A stretch of DNA of 64,000 nt from Halioglobus sp. GTDB taxonomy: Bacteria > Pseudomonadota > Gammaproteobacteria > Pseudomonadales > Halieaceae. Location: assembly GCA_020443425.1 (NCBI GenBank), contig JAGRIE010000006.1, forward strand, positions 84,811 through 148,810, written 5' to 3'. Of the stretch, positions 34,230-43,684 are shown in pieces. The notes beneath the pieces are model-generated. The model was not told the DNA's origin and made no database searches. It saw nothing but the letters and a program-made list of their open reading frames with translations. Numbering within the stretch: the first letter of the stretch is position 1; the number at the start of each line of letters is the position of its first letter. The position numbers were made by a program, and so were the translations under genes.

Positions 34230-36101
34230 ATGGCCGAGACGAGCTGGGACACGCTGATCCAAAACGCACTGGTGTTTGACGGCACTGGCACTGCACCGCA
34301 GCAGGTGGACATCGCCATCAAGGATGGGCGTATCGCCGCCAGGGGCAGCAAGCTGCCGGCCACCCAGGCTTCCCGCGTCATTGACGGCGAGGGCCAGTGG
34401 TTGATGCCGGGCCTGCTGGACATCCACACCCATCTCGACCTGGAGGTTGACCTGGAGCCCGGTCTGCCGGAGGTGGTGCGCCACGGTACGACCACCGTGC
34501 TGGTGGGCAACTGCAGCCTCGGCACCTGTTTTGGCCGCCAGCAAAGCGGCGAACAGAATCCCATCGTCGACTGCTTCACGCGGGTGGAGAACATCCCCAA
34601 ATCCGTGCTGCGACAATGTGTCGAGGCGGTGGAGTGGGACAACACCGGCGACTACCTCGACCATTTTGACAACATCCCGCTGGGGCCCAATATCGGCGCC
34701 TTCATTCCCCACTCCATGCTTCGGGTGGAGGCCATGGGGCTGCGCGACAGTGTCAGCCGCGAGCCCACTGAGGCCGAACTGATCCGCATGGAGCAGTTGC
34801 TGGAGCAGGGCATGCAGCAGGGCTATCTGGGCATGAGCACGGACGGCCTGCCTTTTCACTACCTCGCCACCGAGCCCTTCACCGACAAACGCATTCCCAC
34901 CCAGTTCGCCAGCTTCGGCGAGATGAAGCGGCTGCTCAAGGTGGTGCGTAAGCACGATCGGGTGTGGCAGACGACACCCATCATCGAGAACCGCGCCAAG
35001 GCCTTCCTCTACTTCCTGCTCTCCAGCGGCCGCCTGTTTGGCAAAACACTGAAGACCTCCGCGCTGTCGGCGATGGAATTCGTGCTGATGCCCGGCGCAC
35101 ACAAGGGCTTCCTGGGTTTTGCCGCGCTGGTCAACAGCTGGCTGCTGAAAGGGAACCTGCACTTCCAGGCGCTGGGTACCAATTTCCGCATCTGGTCGGA
35201 CGGTATCGTGTCGCCGCTATACGAGGAACTGGAGTCCACCTGCGAGCTGATAGCCCGTGAGTACGATGATGTCGAGGGGCGCATGGCGCTGCTCAACAAC
35301 CCGGATTTTGAACGCCGCTTCCGCGCGGACTGGCACCACGGTCGCCGCGGGCGCACGCTCGCTCACCTCAAATCCAGGCTGGGTATGCCGGACAACATCG
35401 TGGTGCGCGATCTGCGCCTGATGATTTTTGACGGCGCCCCGGTCGCGGACTGGGACGGAGAGAGCATGCAGGCAGTGTACGATCGCCTGGAGCGCTTCCA
35501 GTACGGCGCTGTCGGCGCGGCGCGGTCGGATGCCGAGCGCGAGGCGTTCGAGAAGTTTCCGCGCCCCATTCGCGACGACGCTGATTTCATGCTGCACATG
35601 ATGCGCACCTACGACAAGTCGTTCCGTTTCTGGGTGGACGTGGGCAACGAGGGTAATCGCAACACCCTGGACATCCTGTTGTACAAGCACGCGATGCCCG
35701 GCTTCAACGACTCCGGTGCGCACATTACCAATATGGCGTTCTTCGATGCCAACCTGATGTCGCTGAAACTGGCACAGCAGCAGTCACTGGCAACGGTGAG
35801 CACCATTGTGAAGCGATTGACGCGAGAGCCGGCGGAGTTCTTCGGCCTGGATGTGGGCACCCTGGAGATCGGTGCGCAGGCGGATATCGTGCTGGTGGAT
35901 CCCGCAGTGTTGAAAACCTGGGATACCAATGATCACCGGGTCTTCGAGTACCGTGAGCTGTTCAAGCACAAACAGATGTTCAACCGCTCTGAAGGGGTGG
36001 TGACATCGGTGCTGATCAACGGTGAGCCGGTGTGGCAGAACGGTGAGGCTACTGCGGCACTGGGCAGCCAGCGTCTCGGCCGGGCGCTGCGCGCGGCCTG
36101 A
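34230..36101 (+). CDS. amidohydrolase of the N-acyl-D-amino-acid deacylase group
   Basis: A 623-residue metal-dependent hydrolase. LMPGLLDIHTHLDLE (HTH at 66-68) supplies two metal ligands, GNCSLGTC the third region, and FNDSGAHITNM the late aspartate/histidine motif; the C-terminal ADIVLVDPAV closes the beta-sandwich. The layout matches D-aminoacylase-type enzymes, but the protein is longer by about 100 residues, with an insertion around 240-330. GGGAGG eight bases before ATG 34230 decides the start. Exact substrate unknown. Confidence 0.84.
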   Translation: MAETSWDTLIQNALVFDGTGTAPQQVDIAIKDGRIAARGSKLPATQASRVIDGEGQWLMPGLLDIHTHLDLEVDLEPGLPEVVRHGTTTVLVGNCSLGTCFGRQQSGEQNPIVDCFTRVENIPKSVLRQCVEAVEWDNTGDYLDHFDNIPLGPNIGAFIPHSMLRVEAMGLRDSVSREPTEAELIRMEQLLEQGMQQGYLGMSTDGLPFHYLATEPFTDKRIPTQFASFGEMKRLLKVVRKHDRVWQTTPIIENRAKAFLYFLLSSGRLFGKTLKTSALSAMEFVLMPGAHKGFLGFAALVNSWLLKGNLHFQALGTNFRIWSDGIVSPLYEELESTCELIAREYDDVEGRMALLNNPDFERRFRADWHHGRRGRTLAHLKSRLGMPDNIVVRDLRLMIFDGAPVADWDGESMQAVYDRLERFQYGAVGAARSDAEREAFEKFPRPIRDDADFMLHMMRTYDKSFRFWVDVGNEGNRNTLDILLYKHAMPGFNDSGAHITNMAFFDANLMSLKLAQQQSLATVSTIVKRLTREPAEFFGLDVGTLEIGAQADIVLVDPAVLKTWDTNDHRVFEYRELFKHKQMFNRSEGVVTSVLINGEPVWQNGEATAALGSQRLGRALRAA

Positions 36102-36125
36102 GCCGGAGGGGCGCGTGCGGCAGGG

Positions 36126-36686
36126 TCAGCTCGCGCGCTTCTTGGTCAACAGGCGGAACAGCCAGAAGCCGAGGCCCACGGCGGCCATGACACCGAATAC
36201 CCCCAGTTCGTAGCGTTTCAGGTTGCCGAGCATGGCCTCGATGGCATAGCCGAAGGAGTAGCCCAGGCTGCCCACAGCCACCGCCCACACGCCCGCGCCG
36301 ATCATGTTCAGCACGAAGAACCGCAGCGGTGGCACTTTTGCCGCCCCCAGCAGGAACGGTGTCACCGAGCGCAGGCCATAGAGAAACCGGAACCCGAGGA
36401 TCAGCGCTGTCTGGTGGCGGTCCAGCAGGGCGAGCACCTTGCCGGCCTTCGCCTGCCAGTGCGGACGCTTCTGTAACATCCTGTCGCCGTTTTTGCGGCC
36501 GATATAGAAAAACGCCTGATCACCGATAAAGCTGCCGAGAAAGGCACAGACAATGACCCACGGCAGTTCGAGATAGCCGCGATGCGCGGCAAAACCACCC
36601 AGTACCAGGATCGTTTCTCCCTCGAGAAAGGTGCCGATCGCGATCGCGACATAGCCGTAGTTGGCTACCAGTTCTTCCAGTGACAT
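36126..36686 (-). CDS. DedA-family membrane protein
   Basis: A 186-residue membrane protein with the DedA marks FLEGETILVLGGFAAHRGYL near the start and GFRFLYGLRSVTPFLLG in the middle, plus about five hydrophobic segments. DedA proteins are linked to lipid scrambling/flipping of carriers and membrane homeostasis. It starts 6 bp after the stop of the small membrane protein gene, so the two are cotranscribed. Confidence 0.88.
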   Translation of the reverse strand: MSLEELVANYGYVAIAIGTFLEGETILVLGGFAAHRGYLELPWVIVCAFLGSFIGDQAFFYIGRKNGDRMLQKRPHWQAKAGKVLALLDRHQTALILGFRFLYGLRSVTPFLLGAAKVPPLRFFVLNMIGAGVWAVAVGSLGYSFGYAIEAMLGNLKRYELGVFGVMAAVGLGFWLFRLLTKKRAS

Positions 36687-36692
36687 AGTCAG

Positions 36693-37043
36693 CTAGCCCA
36701 CCGTATCGTGTTCAGTGTTGCGCCCCTGCCAGTACGACCCGAGAATCCCGGCCAGCCAGCTGACGGCCAATACTACCGTGGCCACGTTAGTGGTGCCCTC
36801 GGTGGCCTCCAGTCGCTCCGTCACCAGTGCCGAGATCACCGCGGCATCGGGGGCTATCGCGCCACTTTCGATCTGGCCGGTGATGTCCAGTGCAGTGCTC
36901 AGCACGACAGAGAAAATCACATACAGAGCCCAGGCCGCGGCGCCTGACAGCAGTGCGGCCTGTAGCCAGTGCTTCAGGTAGGCGTGTCCGGCGCCGGGGA
37001 ATAGCAGTGCGGATAACAGCATGGCCTTGGTGGATTGTTTCAC
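36693..37043 (-). CDS. small inner-membrane protein of unknown function
   Basis: A 116-residue protein with an N-terminal LLFPGAGHAYLKHW motif (as in small TM2-like membrane proteins), two or three hydrophobic segments and a polar middle. GTG 37043 is firmly supported by a GGAGGT five to six bases upstream. It is followed closely by the DedA gene. No function can be assigned. Confidence 0.68.
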   Translation of the reverse strand: MKQSTKAMLLSALLFPGAGHAYLKHWLQAALLSGAAAWALYVIFSVVLSTALDITGQIESGAIAPDAAVISALVTERLEATEGTTNVATVVLAVSWLAGILGSYWQGRNTEHDTVG

Positions 37044-37143
37044 GGGCTACCTCCGATTCGGTGCCGGGTAGAGCCCGGTGCCTGCGCAGTGGGTGGAGTG
37101 CGGCAGGTCGCTCAAGGCTCGCCGTGGGAATCCTGGTTGCGGG

Positions 37144-37416
37144 CTAGGCATTGTACAGTGTGACGACGCCGATACCGATGAAACCGACCCCCGCAATATA
37201 GTGCAGGTACCTGGTGTTGATATATTCTGCGAGCAGGCTGCCCGCGAGCACGCCGATGGCCGAGGCCACTACCAGTGCAGCGGAGGCGGCCAGGAATACC
37301 GTGTATTTGCTCACTTCCTTATCTGTGGCGAACAGCATGGTGGCAAGCTGTGTTTTGTCGCCCAGTTCGGCGATAAAAACAGCGCCGAAAATTGTCAGGA
37401 AAATCTTCCAGTCCAT
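37144..37416 (-). CDS. TMEM165/GDT1 (UPF0016) single-repeat protein
   Basis: A 90-residue, three-segment membrane protein with the family signature ELGDKT (residues 17-22). Full GDT1-type cation (Mn/Ca) transporters have two such repeats; this has only one, as in the half-size bacterial forms thought to dimerise. ATG 37416 is chosen; a TTG at 37422 is also possible. The predicted role is Mn2+ export. The leader shows no yybP-ykoY-type riboswitch sequence. Confidence 0.85.
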   Translation of the reverse strand: MDWKIFLTIFGAVFIAELGDKTQLATMLFATDKEVSKYTVFLAASAALVVASAIGVLAGSLLAEYINTRYLHYIAGVGFIGIGVVTLYNA

Positions 37417-37552
37417 TAACAAGGATTCCTCGGTCAGTTGTCGCTCATGCCCCGCGCTGCGGCGGTCGATGGGCGGGGATACGCTGCCACGAGTTTACGC
37501 ATTCGCGCGCTCAAGCTCTATGCAAATTTTCTGTGTGTACGCGCCGCCGGTA

Positions 37553-38203
37553 TCAGCGCACGAATTTCAGGATATGCCCCTTGAACGCCTGTTCGAGGTA
37601 ATCGGTGTGTGGGGGCTTCAAGTGCACGGAGCTGAAACCGAACTCGATCATCCTGGCACTCAGCTTGTTTTTCCGTCCCCGCCCAGGGTCTACGAGAATG
37701 ACCTCGCATGCGGGGCTGGCATGGCTTTCAATAAAATTCGCCAGCAGGGGCACATGCTCATCCTCGTACAACAGGTCACTGCCGATAATCAGGTCAAACA
37801 GCCCGAGCTTGTCATCGGCGGCGGCCCAGTCTACATGCTCAAATGCGATCGGTTCGCCGCCGTTCAGCCGTGTATTCCGCTGCAGGAACTTGCCGGTTTC
37901 GGGGTGATAGTCGGTGGCCGTGATATCGGCGAGTTGTTTGTTGAGCAGCAAGCTCGACAGCGCCATGCCGCACCCCAGTTCGAGTATCCGCCGGGTGCCG
38001 GTGTCGTAGTCGCAGATGAAATGCGCCAGCACCAGGCTGGACGGCCAGATGACGCCGAACAGGGGCCAGGAAGCGGAGGATATCCCCAGCTGCTCAGCGA
38101 TGCCTGATGGGTCGGAAAACTCCTGCTTGTCGCGCAGTGTGCACAGGTGGATATCAATGCTGCCAAACTCGATGGTCTGGTAGCGCAGGCGGAGTGTTGT
38201 CAT
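37553..38203 (-). CDS. class I SAM methyltransferase (lysine methyltransferase-like)
   Basis: A 216-residue Rossmann methyltransferase. WPSSLVLAHFI, ILELGCGMALSSLLL (motif I, GxG) and DLIIGSDLLYEDEHV (motif post-III, with the acidic-hydrophobic DLLY block) match the Methyltransf_16 proteins, many of which modify lysines of ETF-beta or elongation factors. Several upstream ATG extensions exist; MTTLRL at 38203 fits the family length. The target is unknown; an ETF-beta target would suit the many acyl-CoA dehydrogenases here, but this is conjecture. Confidence 0.76.
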   Translation of the reverse strand: MTTLRLRYQTIEFGSIDIHLCTLRDKQEFSDPSGIAEQLGISSASWPLFGVIWPSSLVLAHFICDYDTGTRRILELGCGMALSSLLLNKQLADITATDYHPETGKFLQRNTRLNGGEPIAFEHVDWAAADDKLGLFDLIIGSDLLYEDEHVPLLANFIESHASPACEVILVDPGRGRKNKLSARMIEFGFSSVHLKPPHTDYLEQAFKGHILKFVR

Positions 38204-38350
38204 CGGGCTGCCCCATCGTCGGGTGCCGGGCCAGCTATCGGGGATAGATGACAAAGCGCGAATGTCGCCCCAGAGTACAGCAGTGCGCTGAAATGGCAAC
38301 GCAATCAGCTGTCACGGTTGCACGCTGCCGGACCGCCGTCCGCGAGGTAG

Positions 38351-38374
38351 AGGGTGACCAGTGGCGATCACCCT
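38351..38374. terminator. hairpin downstream of the large lipoprotein gene
   Basis: AGGGTGA and TCACCCT pair around a 10-nt loop 15 bp beyond the leftward stop at 38389. It lacks a U-tract. Confidence 0.35.
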
Positions 38375-38388
38375 GTTCGTGCCGCGCG

Positions 38389-40830
38389 CTAGTGTGACGG
38401 AAACTTGATCTCAAAGTACTTGTAGTACGGCTTGGGCGTAAAGGGCGTGCCGATTGTGAGTGGGTAGTCCGGTCCCAGCGGGTACGGTGGCGTTCCGGGC
38501 GGCCCCGCCTGTGTCAGCGGGGTCAGGTTGTACTCCAGCCGGTACGGTGCACCCACGTTGAAATTGCCCGTGGTGGCGTCTTCCAGTGTGACAATGTAGG
38601 TGCCCTGGTAAACCGTCTTGCTATCGGCGTCCAGTATGCTGAGATTCAGCGTATTGCTGCCGATAACGCCTGTCACACTGGCATCGTCGCCATAATCGAC
38701 AGCCTGGCCGTTCAGCACATAGCTCATGGTGCTGAAGTTCGGCGTCAGGCCGAGGTTCACCTTGAAGGTCGGCGCAGCTGATGCCGCGGCCGCGGTGTCA
38801 CCCTGTGGCGCAGTGGTATCCGGCTTGGTGACACCCTGGATCGGGAGCACCGAGGATTCGATGGCCTGGCCGCTGTTACTGCCGGTGGCCCGCACCGAGA
38901 CGAGGTAGGACGTGCCCGGGGTCAGGCCGTCGATCGGGTGGGTCTGCACCGCTTTGTCCTGCACGGTGAAAGGTCCCGGGCTGTGTGCCGGGCTGGGGCT
39001 GAGTTCGACGGTGTAACCTGTGGCACCGGCGACCTTCGGCCACGCCAGGTGCAGTTTGTTCTTCTCCGCCGAGACTACCCGCACCAGCGGTGTATCCAGG
39101 CGATAGTCATTCAGCAGGGTGATGCGGACCGTGTCGCCTGCCTGCAGTGAGTAGAGCGGGCTCGCCGCTGCGAGTCGGTCGCTGAAAGGGTGGCCGTAGG
39201 CGTCGGACAGGTAGTAGAACAAGCCGGCGTAGGGGTTGTAGAAGCCGTCATTGCTCACCCGGGCGCCGGCATAGGGATAGGCGTAGGGCAGCAGCACGCT
39301 GGAGTAGTAGGCGTCAATGTCCTGCTCTTTTTTGGGGTGGGCCGTGCTGGCGTCGAAGCGCCCGCCCAGATAGCCGAAGTTCAGCGCCGCCTGTATATCC
39401 CCGACGATGGCGCCGTAGGGGCTGGCATTGGCCAGCACCACCTTGTCCTGCGCCGTGCTGCCTTTGGTATCGACAAACGGGAAGCCCTCGATACTGTAGG
39501 ATGACTTGTTCGCAACGGTCGCGTAAATGAAAAAGTCCAGTTGGTCTTTCGGCAGGTGGAGAGTCACGGTGGCATTCGCCGGCAGCGGCGATGCAGGTGC
39601 CGTGGTGGTCGTGCCGGTGCAGTGCACGAGGTAGCCGCCGTCCTTGTGGCGCTCGAATTTCGCCTTGTACTTGTAGCCGCCATACTGCGTGCCATTGAGG
39701 GCATACGTTTTGCCGACCAGGCTCTCCAGGTAGCCGTGAGCACCGCCGAAGCTGGGATAGGGCGCCGACGAGCCGTCGGTGGCCGCGGCCGCAATGGTGT
39801 TGGGTGACAGCACCCGCGCGAACAGGGACAGGTCGAACGGATCGCGCACAGGGAACTGGAACTCGCCACCCGATAGGTTCATGAACGCGGGGCCCATGCG
39901 GTTCGGGGCCAGCGCCTTCAGCGCTTTGAGAAGTGTGGGCGTGGAGGCGTAGATACTCTTGGTCTGCAGTGGGTCCGGCGTGTCGTCACCCCAGTGTATG
40001 ACTTCCACCTGCAATGGCATCGAGAAAAAGTCGATGGCGGTGAGGTTTCCCCCTCCACTCTGCTTGCTGCTCAGGTAGGTGATCTCCAGCTTTTCATAGC
40101 GATAATTCTCTGCCGCTGTCGGCGCTTTGCCGTCGACAATGGAGGCCGGTGTCTTGTGCGAGAAGGTGAGGCGCCCGGAGTTCACGTCATCAAGCGTGAA
40201 CGAATAGATTGGCAGCACATTGCCGGTATACAGCGATGTCAGGGTCGGCTGGTGACTTTTTCCCTGCGGCCACAGCGAGCTCAGTGCCACACCGGTGGCG
40301 GTGGCGCCGGCACTGCCGGAGTCGGTTAACAGGTCAATCCCGGTGGCGCTGCCCGAATCCTTGGGGGTATCGAAGAGGACGAATATACTCGCATCGCCAC
40401 CGGCGTTGCCGGTGTCGTTCACCAGCTCCACCTGCACGTTATTCGGTGGGCCGGATGCCGCCGCGAGGACCAGTGTGGTCGCGTTCTGCTGAACGTCAAC
40501 CGCAGTTTCCGCGACAGCGATCTGCCGCCCGCTGCCCAGCCGGTATTCGACCCGGATTCGCACCACGTTGAGTGGCACATCCTCCAGTGTGTGCTGGTCC
40601 GCGTACGGCAGCCGCAGCGGGCCGTAGACGATGTCGCCAGCGCTGTCCAGGCCGCTGAGCAGCGAGTACTGAATGGGATTCCCCGCCGGTGCCTCAATAG
40701 CGTCCAGTGTGTGGGCGATTTCCAGTGTGCCCACCTGGGATGAACTGCTGCCGTCGCTGCATCCGGTCGCGATGACCAGCAGTATGAGCAGGGAGGTGGC
40801 GAGGCCGCGTGTCGCGTTTATTGTATTCAA
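38389..40830 (-). CDS. large lipoprotein, GH64-like beta-1,3-glucanase fold with Fn3 domain
   Basis: An 813-residue surface protein. The lipobox LVIATGC ends near residue 24 and a serine-rich linker follows. Around 260-510 the sequence resembles the GH64/thaumatin-like beta-1,3-glucanases: LTAIDFFSMPLQVEV, DPFDLSLFARV and FFIYATVANKSSY-type blocks. A fibronectin type III unit lies near 610-700 (HLAWPKVAGATGYTVELSPSP to SYLVSVRATGS), then a C-terminal beta-rich part. TTG 40830 has GAGGT five bases upstream. A laminarin-type glucan is a plausible substrate; the catalytic pair was not verified. Confidence 0.6.
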   Translation of the reverse strand: MNTINATRGLATSLLILLVIATGCSDGSSSSQVGTLEIAHTLDAIEAPAGNPIQYSLLSGLDSAGDIVYGPLRLPYADQHTLEDVPLNVVRIRVEYRLGSGRQIAVAETAVDVQQNATTLVLAAASGPPNNVQVELVNDTGNAGGDASIFVLFDTPKDSGSATGIDLLTDSGSAGATATGVALSSLWPQGKSHQPTLTSLYTGNVLPIYSFTLDDVNSGRLTFSHKTPASIVDGKAPTAAENYRYEKLEITYLSSKQSGGGNLTAIDFFSMPLQVEVIHWGDDTPDPLQTKSIYASTPTLLKALKALAPNRMGPAFMNLSGGEFQFPVRDPFDLSLFARVLSPNTIAAAATDGSSAPYPSFGGAHGYLESLVGKTYALNGTQYGGYKYKAKFERHKDGGYLVHCTGTTTTAPASPLPANATVTLHLPKDQLDFFIYATVANKSSYSIEGFPFVDTKGSTAQDKVVLANASPYGAIVGDIQAALNFGYLGGRFDASTAHPKKEQDIDAYYSSVLLPYAYPYAGARVSNDGFYNPYAGLFYYLSDAYGHPFSDRLAAASPLYSLQAGDTVRITLLNDYRLDTPLVRVVSAEKNKLHLAWPKVAGATGYTVELSPSPAHSPGPFTVQDKAVQTHPIDGLTPGTSYLVSVRATGSNSGQAIESSVLPIQGVTKPDTTAPQGDTAAAASAAPTFKVNLGLTPNFSTMSYVLNGQAVDYGDDASVTGVIGSNTLNLSILDADSKTVYQGTYIVTLEDATTGNFNVGAPYRLEYNLTPLTQAGPPGTPPYPLGPDYPLTIGTPFTPKPYYKYFEIKFPSH

Positions 40831-41030
40831 GGTAAACCTCTTGCTGGTCTGTAATGTATGCAGCCGGCCGCGAGAGCGCGGTTGGCTGTCGACCTGTGAT
40901 GATAGGGCAGGGTGTCGCTTCCGGGAACGTGTTCGGCGATACTACCAGTGAACTCGCCCACACAATGGTGGAAAAAAGTGCCTGAATCGCTGTCAGGTGT
41001 GCAGTGCAGCGCGGCCGGGAGTCGCGGGCT

Positions 41031-41336
41031 GTGAGAATGGTGTTTACGCACAGCAACCGCTTTATCGTCGCGAATGCGAAGAACATTCTCGAGTCCTACG
41101 ATGTCAAAGTCGTTGTCAAGAACGAGTACGCCTCAAGCGCGATCGGGGAGGTGTCGCCGTTTGATACCTGGCTTGAACTCTGGGTGGTCAGGGATCTCGA
41201 CTACGACAGGGCGTGCCGGATTCTGGAGAGCGCTATCAGTGACGAGAATGCCGCACCCTGGGTCTGCAGGGGCTGTCGCGAGGAAAACGATGAGTCGTTT
41301 GACCTGTGCTGGAACTGCGGCGCGGGGCGTGTCTGA
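41031..41336 (+). CDS. DUF2007 protein with C-terminal zinc ribbon
   Basis: A 101-residue protein. RMVFTHSNRFIVANAKNILES aligns with the start of DUF2007 (putative signal-transducing) proteins, which favours GTG 41031 over ATG 41037; GGGAG lies 9 bases before it. The C-terminus has CRGC and CWNC, a small zinc ribbon common in this group. Function unknown. Confidence 0.78.
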   Translation: MRMVFTHSNRFIVANAKNILESYDVKVVVKNEYASSAIGEVSPFDTWLELWVVRDLDYDRACRILESAISDENAAPWVCRGCREENDESFDLCWNCGAGRV

Positions 41337-41391
41337 CCTGTGACTGAGTCTGCCCTGACACCCGTGAACCGTATACAGGGGTTGCAGTGAG

Positions 41392-41619
41392 ATGCGTTCC
41401 TTCCTGTTCCCGGTGCTATTCTGGCTCGCGGTACTGTTTGCGATCGGCAGCTCCATGCAGTACTGGCTGTCAAGCCAGGAGGACAAGTGCCAGCGCTACT
41501 GCGCCAGCGAAGGCAAGGAGAGCCGTTACCAGCCGCCGAGGGCGCGCAAAGGCGTCAGATTTCCCGGCAGGGGATACTCGCGCCCCGATGACTGCGAGTG
41601 CAGGGGAGCGGCCGGCTGA
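41392..41619 (+). CDS. small single-pass membrane protein, cysteine-containing
   Basis: A 75-residue protein: an N-terminal hydrophobic helix (MRSFLFPVLFWLAVLFAIG), then a basic exported tail with four cysteines in CQRYC and CEC arrangements. It follows the DUF2007 gene by 55 bp on the same strand. Not recognised; the TM helix and cysteine pairs suggest a genuine gene. Confidence 0.5.
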   Translation: MRSFLFPVLFWLAVLFAIGSSMQYWLSSQEDKCQRYCASEGKESRYQPPRARKGVRFPGRGYSRPDDCECRGAAG

Positions 41620-41678
41620 GATGCCCGGATGCATCGGCCGCGTGTGTATCCGGCCGCGCAACGCGCCCGTTGCCCGCC

Positions 41679-43670
41679 CTATTCCGCGACACTGATCTCA
41701 ATCAGCAGGTCGTCGGCGGCGACCTGTGTGCCGGCCAGCGCCATCACTGCGGCCACCTCACCGGCGGCATCGGCGACGATTTCATAGTGCATTTTCATCG
41801 CCTCCAGCACGGCCAGGGTCTGGCCCGGTGCCACCGTATCTCCGGTGGCGACAAGCACTTCCAATAGCAGGCCGTGCATCGGCGCCACAATCCTGCCGCT
41901 GCCGCTGGCCTGATCCTGTATGCCATCAAGGCGGATCATGTCGCGGTACTGCGCCGCGCGCCCGTCGATGGATAAATGCAGCCGCCCCGCCTCGGGCAGG
42001 TGATAGCGGGCTAGATGCTGTACCTCGTCGATGGCCACGTGCGCGGTACCGTCCGCCATGGATACCAGCTCTATCACCGCGGTGTTGTCGCTGTCGCACA
42101 CCCGGTAGTGCGCATCGCCCTGTGGTATCACCGACAGGTCGTGCACTGTGTCGCCGTGGATGTACTGCTTGCGCGAGACCAGTGCGCCGGCACTGCTCCA
42201 GTCGCGCAACGCCGGTGCCACAATCACGGCGCTGTCGCACAGTTCACGGTGCTGCAGCTCCAGTTCCAGCACTGCGGCCACGGCGCTGTCGGAGAATGTC
42301 GGCGGCGTATCGGCGAGCTCGCCGTCGGCAAACTCCTCGGCGATAAACGCGGTGGTGGCCTGGCCGGCGGCAAAACAGTCTTTCTGCAGACAGGCGACCA
42401 GGAAGTCGCGGTTGTGGCGGGGCCCGAACAAGACGGTTTCCCTCAGCGCTTCGATCAAGCGCAGGCGGGCGATATCGCGCGTCGGGCCGCTGGCGATGAT
42501 CTTGGCCACCATCGGGTCGTAGAACGGCGAGATCACCTGGCCACTGCAAATGCCGCTGTCCACCCGGATCGCCGCGCCGCCCGGTTCAGACCAGAGCTCA
42601 ATGGGCCCGGAGGTGGGCAGGAAGTCCTGGCCCGGATCCTCGGTGTAGAGCCGCACCTCGATGGCGTGCCCCGTGAGTGTGACCTCGTCCTGGCCAAAGC
42701 CGAGAGGGTCGCCCTGTGCGACCTGCAACTGCAGTGCCACCAGGTCCCGGCCGGTGATCAATTCCGTGACGGGGTGCTCCACCTGCAGGCGGGTGTTCAT
42801 CTCCAGGAAATAGAATTCGCCGTGCTCATCGAGCAGGAATTCCACCGTGCCGGCGCCGCGATAATCGATGCTGCGTGCAGCGGCGACGGCGGCCGCCCCC
42901 ATCTGTGCGCGCAGCGCCTCGGTCATCACCGGGCACGGTGCCTCCTCCACCACTTTCTGGTGCCTGCGCTGCACCGAGCAGTCGCGCTCGCCGAGGTGTA
43001 CAACGTTGCCATGGCTGTCGCCGAACACCTGCACCTCGACATGGCGCGGGCGCACAATGGCTTTCTCCAGAATCAGCTCATCGCTGCCGAATGCCGAGCT
43101 GGCCTCTGCGCGCGCCAGCTTGATCGCGTTTGCCAGTTCCTGCGCGTTGTCGACCAGGCGCATGCCGCGCCCGCCGCCACCGGCGGCCGCTTTGACCATC
43201 AGCGGCAGGCCGATGTTCCGGGCTTCCCGCAGCAGTGTGGCGTCGCTCTGGTCCTCGCCCTCATACCCCGGCACACAGGGCACACCGGCGGCGATCATGC
43301 GCCGCTTGGCCTCGGCCTTGTTGCCCATCAGGTGGATGGCGTCGGGGCGCGGGCCGATAAACACCAGCCCGGCGTCCTCACAGGCGCGGGCGAAGTCGGC
43401 GTTCTCACTGAGGAAGCCGTAGCCGGGGTGTATCGCCTGCGCGCCGCTGGCGCGGGCGGCGGCGAGTATGTTCTCAACCACCAGGTAGGATTCACTGACC
43501 GGGCTGGGGCCGATGTGAACGGCCTCATCGGCCATCACTGCATGGGGCGCCCTGGCATCGGCGTCGGAGTAGACGGCGATGGTGCGGTAACCCTGTGCAC
43601 GCGCTGTGCGTATCACGCGGCAGGCGATCTCGCCGCGATTGGCGACCAGTATGCTGGTAAATCGTGTCAT
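41679..43670 (-). CDS. atuF: acyl-CoA carboxylase alpha subunit, probable geranyl-CoA carboxylase AtuF
   Basis: A 663-residue biotin-dependent subunit. Biotin carboxylase motifs: GYGFLSENADFA, the glycine loop KAAAGGGGRGM, HVEVQVFGD, ERDCSVQRRHQKVVEEAP and EMNTRLQVEHPVTE. The C-terminal BCCP domain has EAMKMH with Lys626 as biotin site. Alone it could be methylcrotonyl- or geranyl-CoA carboxylase; the order atuA-atuC-atuE-atuF favours the latter, in acyclic terpene breakdown. ATG 43670 is preceded by GGAGA at 5 bases; a longer frame overlaps the hydratase gene. Confidence 0.85.
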   Translation of the reverse strand: MTRFTSILVANRGEIACRVIRTARAQGYRTIAVYSDADARAPHAVMADEAVHIGPSPVSESYLVVENILAAARASGAQAIHPGYGFLSENADFARACEDAGLVFIGPRPDAIHLMGNKAEAKRRMIAAGVPCVPGYEGEDQSDATLLREARNIGLPLMVKAAAGGGGRGMRLVDNAQELANAIKLARAEASSAFGSDELILEKAIVRPRHVEVQVFGDSHGNVVHLGERDCSVQRRHQKVVEEAPCPVMTEALRAQMGAAAVAAARSIDYRGAGTVEFLLDEHGEFYFLEMNTRLQVEHPVTELITGRDLVALQLQVAQGDPLGFGQDEVTLTGHAIEVRLYTEDPGQDFLPTSGPIELWSEPGGAAIRVDSGICSGQVISPFYDPMVAKIIASGPTRDIARLRLIEALRETVLFGPRHNRDFLVACLQKDCFAAGQATTAFIAEEFADGELADTPPTFSDSAVAAVLELELQHRELCDSAVIVAPALRDWSSAGALVSRKQYIHGDTVHDLSVIPQGDAHYRVCDSDNTAVIELVSMADGTAHVAIDEVQHLARYHLPEAGRLHLSIDGRAAQYRDMIRLDGIQDQASGSGRIVAPMHGLLLEVLVATGDTVAPGQTLAVLEAMKMHYEIVADAAGEVAAVMALAGTQVAADDLLIEISVAE

Positions 43671-43684
43671 TGCGTTCTCCGCGC

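Noticed and set aside
37417-37552. A yybP-ykoY Mn riboswitch before the GDT1 half-protein
   Set aside because: The conserved loop sequences are not found; only a GC-rich dyad is present.
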